Counted from the stretch's first letter, positions 11,590 to 25,169 are shown. The stretch: 64,000 nt of DNA from Aphrophora alni (GCA_963513935.1 OY740772.1:102195340-102259339); one strand, 5' to 3'. Numbers and translations are program-made. The notes: generated by a model not told the origin, from the sequence alone.

Positions 11590-12020
11590 TTCAACTATAA
11601 GTTGATATTCACTGCATTCATTTAATTTATATTTGAAATCATAACTGATGCTTTATTCCGTTTTCCCATCTCTCTTAAAACATTAATTCATACTCCATTC
11701 ATTGTCTCCCCAATTATTTCCTATTGTTTTTCTATATCAGTTTTATCAGTAATCCTCCCTTCTAGCGGTTTTTCATTGATATCAGACTGTCTTAATACAA
11801 CCCCTATTCTGTTAACCATCCCTGATTCTTCGCTTTATATACCGATCACTAATAAATATTGACGCTGACCAGAAAGTGATTTATGTCTCAATCTGCAGCA
11901 GTTTACCTTATATCATAGCTAATGTCTCCTATATTTTTTAAAGTCCTACTGTTTATAAGTGCTGTTATGTTTTAGCATTGAAGTCTCCGATTATTACTTT
12001 ATATCAAATCCTATCTAATC
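11590..12020 (-). pseudogene. LINE remnant, endonuclease end and linker
   Basis: On the minus strand at 11997-11969 the sequence encodes VIIGDFNAKT, the GDFNA motif of apurinic endonuclease-type LINE endonucleases. About 60 codons later, after stops and a frame change, a DINHFLVSV stretch resembles the DHYLV region of the same domain. Further on, fragments such as GNNWGDNEWSMN match the poorly conserved linker before the reverse transcriptase. Many stops and indels show it is dead. Of LINE clades, the RTE-like endonuclease/reverse-transcriptase group fits best. The RT part is missing. Confidence 0.6.
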
Positions 12021-13837
12021 TTATACTAATATAAATGTGACTATAACTAGTATTAATTTTAATTATTTTTGAAATGAAAAAAATATTTTAAAAAAGAATG
12101 ATAAGGAGCAATAAACACAACCTGAACTGAAGGTTATGATTAGAACATTACAAAATTAATTAATTTTTTTACGTAATGTGATAGCTAAAATATTATAAGT
12201 ACATGTCGGTAGTTGTTTAGGTGCAATATTTCTTAGCAATACAAGAATTTTGGAACTCTATAAAGGTCGTTGGAGTGGAGCATTGTCTAACAACAGGTCT
12301 CTCAGTCCTTTGTCTCTATTCTCACTAATGTATTGTTAAACAATGGCGGGCACAGAATTGCGTAGAATCAAACGCACAACTGACGTGAAATGTCTCCTTT
12401 GTTCTGGCGTAATCTGATAAATACTATGAATTAGAATTGTAGGATATAACTACACTTATATTATTTTTAAGATACATTGGTTTTCTATACATTTGTGTGG
12501 TTTAAAAAAAAAATTGTAAATTTTTTTATTAATTATTATTTTTTTAATCGATATGATTGTTACTTTAATTCCATATTTTATTAGGTAAATTGTGTCGTAT
12601 ATTAATTTTATGATATCAAAAGGTTTATCGATTATTGATTGCTTTACACGAAAACGTAGTAATTTAAATTTAATAACTAAATTTACATTAAAAATTTGAA
12701 ATCTGTAATTAATAGTTTCGGTTAAAAGCTGTAAGGACTACATCCTTAAAATATTATATTAGTTGGTATATTACAACAGTTTGTACTAATCTATCTTTTG
12801 TGAACAAAGAAAACCGACTAAATGGTAGATATTTATTTATTGTCATGTTTGAGACAACAATGTTTGTAACATACTAAATCTAAATTTATTACTTAATTCT
12901 TTTATTAAGAGAAAATTTAGACTTACATATACTTTCAAATTAGCCCTAATTTCACTTCAAATATCTCACTGGAAATAAGTGTTCAAAAATCTAATAAGGT
13001 TATATATTACTAAGCAAAAAAAGTAAGTTAAATTAATTGAAGTGTTTTAATTTGCATTTAGAGATTGTTCTGATATTTTAATTAAATTATCGATGTAAAT
13101 TAATGCAAATTGTGAAACAGCTAAAGCACCACAGTCTTTTGTCCTTTAAATGTAAATCAATGATTCCAACTAACTGGTCAATGGTAAATAACATTAACGA
13201 TTAAAATATTTAATTAATTATTAAATGTAAACTTACCGTCTGATTTTAACCATACAAAATGTATATAAACTAATAGTAACTAATGAAACAACAAAACTTC
13301 GTATTGTAAATCACTGAAATTGGAATTCTTAGTATAGTAAGCTCTTCATTAAGGTATTGGCTTTACAAGGCATATATATTTTCTTATGTGTGTATTTATG
13401 TATTGTAAAGGTATGTTTGAGTGTGTGCGGGTGTGGATGCGTGCTTGCACCTGTGTCTGTGCGTTCTGTACTTAATTAAAAATATTGTAATAAAATTTGT
13501 TTCAGCGAAAAAATATGGAGATTTGAATGTCATCCAAGTCTGTTTAAAAGATTTCGTCCTAAATAGAAATACAAATTATTGTTTTCATATGTTACCGTTA
13601 GTGAGGAGATTTGGAGACCTTTAAGTTTTTACTACGAACATTCAGCTTATATTTTAATGTATTTACAACCACGTTAAAGGTGGATTTGCTTTTATATAGG
13701 TTTTATTTCATTTTTATATCAATTTTGTACTCAGAATGAGTTTTGTATTTCTAGTAAATATCATTATATATTTGTTAATTATTTTATTATTATGTTTAAA
13801 GTTGAAAAACATTTCGTTTATCATCGCCATGTCAAAA
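12021..13837. other. AT-rich non-coding stretch
   Basis: No gene is supported. A TG-rich stretch at 13385-13465 and a short plus-strand open frame at 13421-13624 look compositional. Confidence 0.5.
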
Positions 13838-13998
13838 GAAAAAGAAAAAAATAACGTAAAATAAAACTGCTAGCCCTTGAATACTCTAATATCGTCTGAG
13901 TCGGAAGAGAACAAGAGTTGATGAAGAGGGTCCTGATAGGAAAGATGAAAGACGGGATCCAAGACTACGTGAAAAAGGTGTAGATCCAGCCAACTATT
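13838..13998 (-). repeat. Dispersed repeat R1, copy 3 (inverted relative to copies 2, 4, 5)
   Basis: It reads ACTGCTAGCCCTTGAATACT, GTCGGAAGAGAACAAGAGTT, CTGATAGGAAAGATGAAAGA and GGTGTAGATCCAGCCAAC in the order seen in the reverse complement of copies 2, 4 and 5. Confidence 0.7.
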
Positions 13999-14084
13999 TT
14001 ATCTTCTCTTATTCTTTTTTTTCTATAAACGATGTCAAACGAGACACGTTTTGCCTTTAAAAACAAAAAACAAAAATGTTCAGT

Positions 14085-14252
<168 letters not shown>

Positions 14253-14293
14253 GAATTCATTAAATGAATTCGTTTTTCAGTATCCAGGTCACT

Positions 14294-14783
14294 AATATAT
14301 ATATAATAAAGTACTATACCTTAATTTTCCGTCAGTGAACTTCTTTTTCTTTTTCTTTAATCTTGACGCGTTTCGAGATTTTTATCCCATCATCAGAAAT
14401 TCCCTCTATGGATGGAGGTCGTCAAAACGTTAAATACACAAACACATACACATAACGCACAACACATTTAAAAACACAGTCTGTAGATGCGCATCTTACG
14501 GCTCCCGGATATGCACTCAATATATTATAAAGTGCTCCCGGATATGCACTCAAATATAGAGTGCATATCCGGGAGCCGTAAGATGCGCATCTACAGACTG
14601 TGTTTTTAAATGTGTTGTGCGTTATGTGTATGTGTTTGTGTATTTAACGTTTTGACGACCTCCATCCATAGAGGGAATTTCTGATGATGGGATAAAAATC
14701 TCGAAACGCGTCAAGATTAAAGAAAAAGAAAAAGAAGTTCACTGACGGAAAATTAAGGTATAGCATTTTATTATATATATATT
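14294..14783. repeat. 490-bp inverted repeat carrying hammerhead-like motifs (site B)
   Basis: Left arm 14294-14518 and right arm 14559-14783 are each 225 bp and almost perfect inverse complements, separated by a 40-bp loop. The loop holds an extra copy of the GTGCTCCCGGATATGCACTC word. Both outer ends are AATATATATATAATAAA. The right arm (plus strand) contains CTGATGA (14681-14687), a 5-bp hairpin GGGAT/ATCTC with AAAA loop, then GAAA (14703-14706) and the palindrome ACGCGT (14706-14711). The left arm has the same motif on the minus strand. This arrangement fits a hammerhead ribozyme core of the kind known in Penelope-like elements, here in a head-to-head duplicate. No clear target duplication was seen. 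Confidence 0.8.
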
Positions 14784-17089
14784 ATGAGGTTTATTGAATG
14801 ATAAGTTATATTTATAGAAAATTGTAATGTACAAGATACGAATTTTTTGATCATATTTAGAATTTTAATAATATTAATAGATTATTTATGTATTTATATA
14901 ATAACTATACACATTCAATTATATCTCCCACGTTCTATGATACCATCTTTGCTTAAACCAAGTAATTAGTTACAGAGGTAAGATTCTCTTTACAAATTGT
15001 TCCTACTTAGACAGAATGCAAACGAGTGTTTCAAACGAAACAAAATGCAAATCAGTTAAACCTTCCGATATAAATTATTCTGGGAAACGCATAAATTACA
15101 TTCAGAATAAATCAATCCTGTATTTCCTCAATATTGTCTTTTATTTTTAGTAGTGCAGTTAAAATATCCATTTTCAGGTGGAAACTTTGAATATTTTCTG
15201 GAGTGAATCAAATAAACAAACCTGTATTAACTGCTTTGTAACAACGTATAGAGAAAACTTTAAAGAAATATCAACACAAATTTCGACGCTCGGGTGTTTA
15301 TCAATGTTTACAAAAAAAAAGTTAATTATATATTACTTGCATGACCTGAAGAAGTAATTATATTACTTAACAGATAATTTTACTTCCTTATTGTTATGGT
15401 ATATTAACTAAACATATTTACATCTTATCGTTAATACATCTTATTACATCTTATTGTTATTGCATCTTATTATTCATAAGAAAGTGAGAAAACAGTCCCA
15501 CTGAAGACTATTTAGATGGAAGATTGTACCGGAATTGAGTTGTAGTTTTATTGGAAACCACAGAATTGTAACTAACTGAAGATAAAATTAAATATAAATT
15601 TTGTATATGCAATTTTCCATTTTAGCTACACATCGACAATCACATCAGGTGCCATCAATTTGATTTAAGGTCTTCCAATAAAAACTTTTTAATGTAAATT
15701 GTCTCATGAAGTTTGCACAATGATACATATCACAATCCATTTGATAATTTTAACTTATTCCTTGCCCTCCTATCTCCTAAATTAAAAGACGTGGGATCCA
15801 AGAAAAAACTCTTAACTACAAAGATTGCCAAAACCGTATTTAGCTATCTTAAATAATAAAAAAGGTTAAAAATAGGGGCGGGTGTGACTTTAATTTCAAC
15901 CACTTTATATATTTAAATAGCAGTGATGTATCCATTAGACAACATGTGTATAATTAAATTAGGAGTATGTCCTATTTGACAAAACAATAAATTCATCAAC
16001 AGAAATTATGGTTAACCTTACATGTGTAAAACCACACAAGTAGTTTTCTTTTTATAACTAAAAAATTATTAGATGCAAAACTGTCTAATTCCCCCGTTTG
16101 GTTTGCTGGTTGTGAAAATTATAATCTTTCGCATCTTACGATTTCTAAGTTTTAACAAGGTATTCTCATTCTTTAAATAATATTTACACTTTTATTGATA
16201 AAAGTTATATGATGAATGATAATGCAATATTAAATTGCCTTCAGAATAAATTCCCATCTCTCCTGAACAACGGACACACTAATGACATTTCCATGAACTA
16301 AATTTATTTTCAAGTACGTGACTTATGCTTTTGTTTTAAAGATTCAAATGAAGTCTTCGTGACTGTTGGAGTGACTCGTAAATTACTGTTTTAAAATCGT
16401 GCCTCGAGATGGTTATTATTCTTGAGAGGAATATTTTATCTTTTATTTTCCAATGAGAGTTCGAAAATTATTATTATTGCTATCGGGATATACATCTATA
16501 TTGATAAATATTTTTGATTTTCTCAGACAAAATATAAGTTGTTGATATTATTGTTTGTGTATTAAAATGTAGAGACCGGGTATAATGACGAAATTTATCG
16601 TGATCGTATTTTGTTTATTTATTTTTTTTACTAATATGTTTATACTGACGTAAACGCCTTTATTTTCCACAAGAATTACAGGTTAATTATGATATTTTGT
16701 TTCAAATAATAAAATGTAATATTTCATTGAAAAAAACAATTTGTATATGATTTTTTAAATTTATTTTTATTTTTATTTTTTTTTTTTATTATTTTTTTTG
16801 AGGAGTGAAAATCCTTAAGTTACTTTCGTAAATTATCTGCCTTGTAAAAAAGTAATTTAAGTTTTAAGGAAAAAAAATAAATCCTAATTGCCCTTTCTTA
16901 TATTTTAACAAGTTGATATTTAGAGGGATAATTTACCCACGATTTATGCCGTTCCTTCCTATATCATTCAATAGAGGTGGTCATTTATTATCTAATAGTC
17001 GATTCCCACCTCCAACTCAAATTGAAAAGTTGAATAAAATTATTTAACATAATTATCGTATAAACTTTTGACAATTTCTAACTACACTA
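14784..17089. other. AT-rich non-coding stretch
   Basis: No gene or RNA is supported. T-rich stretches occur near 16740-16800. No dispersed repeat I track falls here. Confidence 0.5.
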
Positions 17090-17135
17090 GTTCAACACTC
17101 AGGAATATGGCGAAACGTTTGGGATAACCTATATA
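17090..17135 (+). ncRNA. PLE-terminus-like motif, diverged (site C)
   Basis: CTCAGGAATATGGCGAAACG (17099-17118) followed by TTTGGGATAACC. It shares the CTNAGGA and GGCGAAACG words of the other sites, but the hairpin between them is reduced and degraded. It is weaker than sites B, D and F. Confidence 0.35.
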
Positions 17136-17177
17136 TTTTATTAGTGTAAACATTTATTTGTATGAATAATTTTCATC

Positions 17178-17300
17178 CAACCCTCAGAGTAGCACTTTCT
17201 GGAGTTCAGATGGTATTCAAGTGTAAAGGTCTTTATTTTATACTCTTTTCATATTCTTTTTTATAAGTTGATAATGACCGAGAGGGTTTTGTCTTCAAAC
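17178..17300 (+). repeat. Dispersed repeat R1, copy 4 (partial)
   Basis: It shares CAACCCTCAGAGTAGCA, GTATTCAAGTGTAAAGG, a TTTATTTTATACTCTTTTC word and TTTTTTATAAGTTGATAATG with other copies. The half that would contain the GAAAGATGAAAG word is missing. Confidence 0.6.
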
Positions 17301-17499
17301 AACAACGAATCTTTTAGGCTACTTATTTATTTTACATAAAAAATATAAGAGTCAACAATCTTAATCTTATCATGTTCCCTGGATATTGAACTAAGTATCA
17401 AAATGTCTTATATAAGGATTTTGTGTAATATTCACTGAACAAATTAGTGAAATTCAATTCACACTTTATTACACTTTCTACACAAATCCATTGCTTTTA

Positions 17500-17780
17500 T
17501 TATTCTACGGCACGAAATCTATCCCTGCCTCCTCTATTCTGCGACTCCATTTATATATATTTACTGATACAGATTTCTTTTTTGCACATTCTCAGGCATC
17601 TCTATTGCATCCGAAGCAACACCATCTTATTATCACTACTTTGGCTTTCTTCTGTTGTCTCATATCATAATGATATACTCATCTCAGATAATCTTATTGG
17701 TACACCTTATCCTCTACTCCCACTTCGGAAACCTTATCCGCCTCAAAACGTTTCTATCGTATATCTTCAAGCATTCCCGT
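17500..17780 (-). pseudogene. LINE remnant, C-terminal end of reverse transcriptase
   Basis: Minus-strand translation of about 17780-17690 gives LKIYDRNVLRRIRFPKWE followed, after a stop, by RIRCTNKI. This matches the ALRVFERKILRRIFGPK...WRIRTNKEI segment found near the C-terminus of RTE-like endonuclease/reverse-transcriptase LINEs. Near 17535-17515 another frame reads GRDRFRAVE, like the GRPR-rich tail of such proteins. Stops and frame changes show decay. The open frame on the opposite strand (17447-17854) is a shadow. Confidence 0.5.
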
Positions 17781-17859
17781 GCTTTTCTATCAGAGAATAC
17801 AGTGGTTGGCTGAATAATTTTGAATTTGCGCTGTTGTGTTTGCGTTTGATATAAAAATG

Positions 17860-19274
17860 GAAATAAGAGGAAAATCGCAGTTTAATGGTTTTAACACTAT
17901 TAATATTAATTAAAAACACAAATTTATTGCGACTCATTAGCAATAAATTCACGTACAATCAATACACAATAACTTTGAGGATAGTAATTAAAAGTTTTTA
18001 ACCGTTTGTTCTTAGTTATTTCCTAAAGGTTCATTTACATTTCTTTTTAATGTTCTTTCCAGATTTTGTACTTTAGTTATTATCTAAACTTTGGTGAATT
18101 GTTTAAAGAATTATTCAACAGAATTGAAATATTTCTTTCTGTTCAAAATATAAAATACAAATTAGTTGATTTAAATTATTTTCTAAATTTTATGTTAAAG
18201 TTTTAACTTATAATGCCATTATAGATCTAAAATGATTTGTTATAAATGTATATTATACCCCTAATTTCTTATCTGGCCAGGGCTTTTCCTAATAAAAGCT
18301 TCTAAACATTAGTTTTAAATTAAAAATTATGAACTTATTATAAACTGATTATTTTAGACTATATATATTTCACTGTGTGTTTCATTTTGATTCATTTCTT
18401 AGATTGTTACTATAAGAATAAATAATCAGTCAACAAACTAGCAGGAAGAGTGAATGCTATTTGAGCGTATATTGAGGACAACACTTTTGAAATGACTATA
18501 AAGGAGACTTCCAGATTGATAATTAATTATAATAAGTATCTACGAGTACTTTTAGCGATGACTCAAAAATACAATGTGTACTTTGATTTACGTATTTTAT
18601 ATTATGGAATTCATACCAAAAAATATAACTACAATAGTATAGTTGACGACTGAATCTGTAGATTACACTTACAGTTTAGCAATCTGGCTTGCTTGTAGAG
18701 GGATAACAAACTTTCCACATTCAATTTTTCTTGTAAGAAATTGAAATCCTCTTCATTTAGGGGTGACAAGTGATCTAAATCTGTCAGTCGTCATCCTTTA
18801 AAGATAGGAAATCCGGGCAATCTAGATAAGAAACTATTTCCCTTCATCATAAGTAGCAAACCAGTTTTTTCCTGTCACACCCTTGCTGATCAAAGCTTAC
18901 TTCACATCTCCCTGATCCTCCAGGTCGCACACCTATAGTGTGACAATATCAATGACCCATCATTCGTAAGGTGTGGGGAGATTTAAAAATCTTCAAATAT
19001 ATTATTGATGGATATTCCATATAAGAGCTTTGTTGGTAAAAGATGTTTGGATCTGTGAAACCAGACACAGAAAATAAACGTCCTAGATAGGTTTGAGAGA
19101 GCTATAAACTTTTTTTTTAAATATGTGTTCCTTGGAACCCTATAAGGTATATTCTAAAATTACATTTATAACAAACGATTTTTTTTTTATCCGTCACAAA
19201 TAAAATAAGAATTTATTCTTAATGCAGTTTTTTCAAATAAAATGTCCCTCAGCTGCTTCCTATCGTAACAATAT
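17860..19274. other. AT-rich stretch with one GC-richer patch
   Basis: Mostly unique AT-rich DNA. At about 18640-19000 the composition is more balanced, but neither strand gives a recognisable protein and no copy elsewhere in the window was noticed. It may be an old transposon fragment. Confidence 0.4.
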
Positions 19275-19487
19275 GGAGAGACTGTACCTGGATCTACATC
19301 TTCTTTTCATACAGTCTCAGGTTAGATCCCTATTTTTCATCTTTCCTATCAGGTGTCTCTTAACCAACTCTTGTTCTCTTCCGACTCTGGCGTTATTTGA
19401 GTATTCAAGAGCTACAAATCATCATTGTAACTTCTTTTCTTCCTTTATTTATAAATGGAAGATGATCGAGAGATTTTTTGCTTTAAA
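19275..19487 (+). repeat. Dispersed repeat R1, copy 5
   Basis: It shows the order CATACAGTCTCAGGTTAGAT, TTTTTCATCTTTCCTATCAG, CAACTCTTGTTCTCTTCCGA, GAGTATTCAAGAGCT. The plus-strand open frame through it (19222-19515) is not conserved in other copies. Confidence 0.75.
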
Positions 19488-20370
19488 AATGAAAAAAACA
19501 TGGAATGAAATTTAAATGGCCGTGTAATTAGTTTAAATGAAAACTCAACAAAGCTATTTATATATTTATTTTTCCAAACAAAATTTATTCAGTGGCTTCA
19601 ATATTAACTAGAGTAAATTAAACTCATCTTCTACAAATGCTAATACGTTAATATCTGTTATAAAAGGTACTTAATTAGTATCCGGATACATTATACGGTA
19701 TATAGGTCGCAATTAAACTTATATTCATTGTCACAGCTACAAAAACATCCGTGATGTAGACAAGACCAATTTAAATTTAATAACTAGTTTTATGTATTCT
19801 CATTAGATAATTATAGCTATGGTAATAACTTAAGCGTGATATTACATCAAGATATATTATGCAACTCATTTTTATTTCTGTTATAACTTAGTCAATGAAT
19901 CCAAGTTGTAGAAACGTTGAGTTGTACAGATGGTATAAAAATTTATAAATACAATATTAAGACATAATTATTTTTGGTAAATATTTTTTTTTAAATTATA
20001 AATTTACGCATTGTTTTTATAAATTGAAAACAAATATCATTACGATGATAAAATAGATAAAATGTATTCACGTTTTTCTCAAGAGGCGGAAATACATTTC
20101 TTGTTTCAGGAAATAGACTACACCTTCTAAATATAACAGGAGAGATTGAATTTCATAGAAGTAAAACTGAATAAGATGAAGAAAACTCCACTAAATATTA
20201 AACAATCCCAGTTGATACGGATATTTATTACAACAAAAAAAAGAGAGAATTTATGTTATGTTTCTTATATATTTATTTAAAACTAAAGTTGTATTCTAAC
20301 TGTATTTATTACAGTTATTCAAATCGGAAATCCAATTTGTAAGCGTGAATATGCAAACAGTTCTGTACGG
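19488..20370. other. AT-rich non-coding stretch
   Basis: I see no gene, RNA or repeat of note. Confidence 0.5.
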
Positions 20371-20580
20371 TATACAGTATAACAAACACACAGAACACAA
20401 TTCTCATCAAAAAAAATACGCCTAAGTATCAGACGCGTTTCAACGACAAGGTCGTCCTCCTCAGTGATAGACCAGCTACACCAACCAAACCACAACTGTA
20501 CCTTGTCGTTGAAACGCGTCTGATACTTAGACGTATTTTTTTTATGAGAATTGTGTTCTGTGTGTTTGTTATACTGTATA
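20371..20580 (-). repeat. Inverted repeat with hammerhead-like motif (site D)
   Basis: The left arm 20371-20451 and right arm 20501-20580 are about 80 bp each and differ at only a few bases; the loop is 49 bp. Read on the minus strand, the loop and left arm give CTGAGGA, a 5-bp hairpin ACGAC/GTCGT with CTT loop, TGAAACGCGTC and then GATACTTAGGCG. The right arm repeats only the part from CCTTGTCGTTGAAACGCG onward on the plus strand. Its end sequence (TTGTGTTCTGTGTG) is related to that of site G near 54.7 kb and to a fragment near 39.96 kb. A Penelope-like terminus inserted with an inverted partial copy would explain this. Confidence 0.75.
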
Positions 20581-22002
20581 GTTTTTCTCATAAGTCAAGC
20601 TCAACATTTAATATATGTACGCTATATTTAGTTTTTAAACCATTATTACTAAATCTGTGGTAATAAATTTTATAGAGTTGTAGACATATTTATATTAATA
20701 TAAATAAATAGATTTTTAGATTTTGATTGAATTTAATAAAAGGGTTTACAAATATTTCAACCCCTGCGGCACATCAACTTCATAAAGCCTATTGTCCAAT
20801 TAGGCCTCTGGAAGAGTTTTAATTATTTACTGCATAACTCATGTTGCGAGAGCTTAGTTACTTATTATGACCCAACAGTTTCATTATAGTTGGTGTACTC
20901 CTATAGAATTTAATGTTCATTGGTTTGGACAACTCGCAGTGGTGTCAGAAACGTCCGAGCTACTCTCTAAAAGGATTTGGTTCTTCTCCTCAATGCTTTC
21001 GTACTTGGAACGATGTCTTGTTATCAGTTTGATTAGCTATCCCTACTAGTTTCAGTATGAATTATTCATTTTTCTTTTTTACCACATAGATGTTTGTATT
21101 ACATTTTACCCTATCAAATTAGAAATTATCATTATGTAATGTGTCATTATTTACAAAAGCTGATTTTTAGGCTGAATTCATTTTACTAATATAATAATTA
21201 TCTATAAATTTTCGTCTGTTATTGTGGATGATTGTTTTAAAATCAGGAACAAATCACTGAGAATTGACTTTGGAATAATAAAGTTTGAGATCTCAACTAT
21301 TAAGATGAATGACGAGAAAGATTTTATGGCCAAAGATGTCGGTCTTTCTAATATCCATCATGGGAATAATTTACTGTGAGTTATGAGGAACAGTTGATCT
21401 TTCATTCAACTGACAAATGAGACAATTAGTATAATTGTCTGACTTTAAAACCTTTAAATGAACCTTTTGGGTGTAATAGACTTACTTGTTAAAAAAATAC
21501 TATTCATTTCTAAGCGATTATTGTTAAGTATAAATGTCAGGTTTTGTGTGATACCTGTTTCAAAAACATTCTTACAACCATTTACAATACGTTTATGTTA
21601 AATTAAGTAAAGTTAAATAATATTTATCTCTTATTAAAAACCGGTAATTTGAATAGTTTTGAATAAATACGTGATGACACGAGTAAATTTTCAATATTTT
21701 CTGCCTTTCTGTAATTAAAAAATGGTAGTTTTTTTTTTAATATATAGAAAGTTTTTGGTGCAGAAGAATATAATTTTTAAATAAATATTATCCTTTATAA
21801 AATATACTTTATTTCTATTTTTTAATTAAACTTAGTGACTTACGTATAAACATTCAGGATAATTTAATATAAACATATTTCCTAGAACTATCTATTTGTC
21901 ATTTTTATAATATTTTTATAAACCGTTATAATTTTGGAAATATATGAAATATTGAGTTCAGAATATTTGGTACACGAATTTTTTATTTAATATATAGAAT
22001 AT

Positions 22003-22004
<2 letters not shown>
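20581..22004. other. AT-rich non-coding stretch
   Basis: The part at 20760-21050 is somewhat richer in GC and carries a 60-codon plus-strand open frame (20867-21049) without recognisable domain. The remainder is unique AT-rich DNA. Confidence 0.45.
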
Positions 22005-22045
<41 letters not shown>

Positions 22046-22074
22046 TACATATAATATATACAATATATAATACA

Positions 22075-22098
<24 letters not shown>
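22005..22098. repeat. Two (AT)n microsatellite blocks
   Basis: TA repeats run from about 22008 to 22041 and again from about 22075 to 22098, with imperfect TA-rich sequence between them. Confidence 0.9.
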
Positions 22099-22105
<7 letters not shown>

Positions 22106-25100
22106 TTTCAATAATTACACTAAAACAAAAGTCCTTATTTTGTATAGTTTCAAAAAGGTGGCTGCTTAATTTTAATTTAATTTTACAAATATATTTAGAG
22201 ATAAAATATTCATTTTGACCAATAACAAAATAGATTTTTTTTTGTGTAGATTAATTAATTGAGAAATACTATAAAGTTAAATTAAAAATTTGGTTTGGTT
22301 AATTAATCTAGTACACCGTAGATTCTCCTAAAAACAAAACATTCTATAAAGTTATGACAGATTCTTTTTATTTTATACCTTTTGGATAAATATATCATTT
22401 AATTACGAAGAAAATTCAGAAATTAAAAAGTTTCTTATCAAAACATAAATCTTTTTACTAATGAAAAACATTTTTTCTACTTTTAAAATTTTTATTCAAA
22501 ACTCTCTTAGTCTTTGACCCATAGAAAAAAGACAAAGGCTTAAAAAGTTTGTTTTTTGATGACAGAAAATATTTTTGTCTCTTGTAAAAGTTTCGTATAG
22601 TTAAGATTTTTCAACATATTCCAAATTCAATAGTATCAACGACTGCCATTTTGAAAATAGAAAAATAGTGTTTGTTTTGGCAAACTTGTGAAGAGTAACA
22701 AACAAAATGAGAATACTAACTCGGAACTCAATATATTATCTATTTCAAAAAATTATAATTTTTTTATAGTAAAAACAAAATGATGGATAGAGGGGAAATC
22801 AAGCTTTATCAAACATATTTTTATATGAAATATATTCTTTACTTTTACCCAGAGAACACGTCTAGAAAGTTCTTTCTTTTTGTCGTGAATCACTCTGTAT
22901 AACTGAAAGGATAAGAAAAATGATTGGTGAAAACGATTCTCGAATTGTAGGAAAAACCACGTGGATATACCATGGCGATGTTACTCCATGCCATAATACT
23001 CAGCAAGACCGTGTTTAACTGGTATGTGTTTACAAGTGCTGGAACGCGAAAACTACACGGCCGATTTAGTTTCATAATAGGTATTTTTACCGCTTCCCTC
23101 AAATTTGTATTGAAATCCATTTTCAGATTGTGGAGCTTATAAATAATAGTAATAATATATATACAACTCTTTTTATCATTTTCCTAAATATAATTGTTTT
23201 TGTATCTAAAATTAAATACTAACTAAATTTATAACGGAAATATCTATTTTATAACACATACGTAATTTAGAAAATCTCTGTTTGCCATTTTTTTGTGAAT
23301 TTGATTTTTGAATTATGACTATTAGTTGTTTGCATATCAGAATATATTTTAAATCCGAACGATTTCACTGATTTTTATCAAATGTGAAAATGTGTATATT
23401 TTAGTCATACTTAGACAAGTATTTATAACTAAATATTTGTGGGTGATGAAAGCTTGCTTTAATATAGCCTTCCAAAACAAAACGTATTGCTTATTATATT
23501 TGTAAAATTGGCGGTTTTAGAGGTATCGTGGAGGATTGAAATTTTCTAATAACTATCATAACGTTTGTGGTCGCTATTTTGTGCATAGTAATGACGGGGG
23601 GACATTCAGAAAATTTTTTTTTTTTTTTTAAATATCCTGAGGTGATTAAACGTAAATATCTGTTGAAAAACTGTGGTCGATATTTTAGACCATTCCAAAA
23701 CATACCTCATACTTCATATAATACTGGATAATAAAAAAAATGTTAATAATTTAATCTAACTTTTTTTAAAGTTAAATTTTTTAGAGATAAAGTGTTGTAA
23801 CAACACTAATAAGGATGGTACACTGTATTAAATTTGTAAAAAAAAAAGAACAATAAATTCAATTAATTCATTCATTCATTTCATTCGATTTTAAGAATAG
23901 TTCCTAAGCAGAAAAAAAATCACATTTTCGTAATAATACAAACAAAATTGAAAATATGATTTTTACCACTACTAAAATCAACAGCTTTCAGTCAGTTACG
24001 AAAGACTGAATACATTTGATTGTGTTTTAAAACACAAGAATTAGCCGTCTGTTGTTATAAAAAATACTTTGTTTTTTTATAATTTTAACCAAGATTTACC
24101 AATAAATCTGAATCAAGATTTAAAAAAAGGATTTTAATCACATATCAATATGTTTTATTTTTACGTTTTTGAGCTATAATAAATATTCAAACTACCGACA
24201 AATATATTACATATATCCAAAATAATAAAAATGTTTGAGAATATGAAATAAATTAATTTTAATTCTAAAAAATGTTTCTCCCCCCCCCCCCTATAGAGTA
24301 GAAACTTTACACAGAAAAAGTTAATAATAAAGTTTTTTTTTTAAATCAGATGTAAGTAAATTTATCATTTTTTATGGTACACATATTATAAGATGACAAT
24401 ACGTATTTTTTTGATGGGTATTAGTTAAGTTAAATCAATGTTTCTTTATCGTATAATTATTACAACAATCATTTAAAAAAATTAAGACCAATCTGCGGTA
24501 CAAAAATATTGTAAATGTTTCCAGTATGGTCTTTACATCATTACACTATAGCGTATACTAACAAGGTAGTTTAATTTTAATTGTAAGTCACTTTGTATTA
24601 TTTAATAAGGAAACATCTTGAAGGTTGAAGTACTTCCTACATCGGTTTGCACTTTAATTTAGTATTCTGAAAGGTTAACATATCTTGCAGTTCAGACTTG
24701 CTCAGTAAAATGAGACAGTGTTTATATTGGTTAAATGTATTACACCGTGGAAAAATGTATTTTATAAAGGGTTTATGTCATACACTTAATTTCCATACAC
24801 TTGTAATATGTTTCTGAACAATGATTAAAAGTAATTTTCACAAGTGAACTATTAAAAAAAAATTTAGTTATTCCGTTTCTTTACAGTAGACTCAATGTTT
24901 TAGAGAATATCTATTTACGTGATGTAAGACTGCATTTGCTCTTTATAGTGTTCAAAACTTCTTACAAAATAATTGATATTTTTTCGAAGTGTAAAGTTAA
25001 CTATGTGCTATTTTGGGGGGAAGTAAGGTAAGCATTTCTCAGATAATAATAATTGTTGAGGTTTCGTAATATAATTCGTTATGATTATGGAATGGATTCC

Positions 25101-25169
25101 CCACCCGACATAATGGTGATTTATTTTTATTTATTTATTTTATTATTTTTTTTTTTAGAAAAGACGAAA
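22106..25169. other. AT-rich non-coding stretch
   Basis: It contains a run of 12 C at 24280-24291, T-rich runs near 23618-23630, and otherwise unique DNA. Minus-strand open frames at 22890-23120 and 23494-23703 start from ordinary-looking sequence but have no domain or splice support that I can see. Confidence 0.45.

Noticed and set aside
17447..17854. 135-codon plus-strand frame
   Set aside because: The opposite strand matches a LINE reverse-transcriptase C-terminus, so this frame is a shadow; it is hydrophobic and C/T-biased with no domain.
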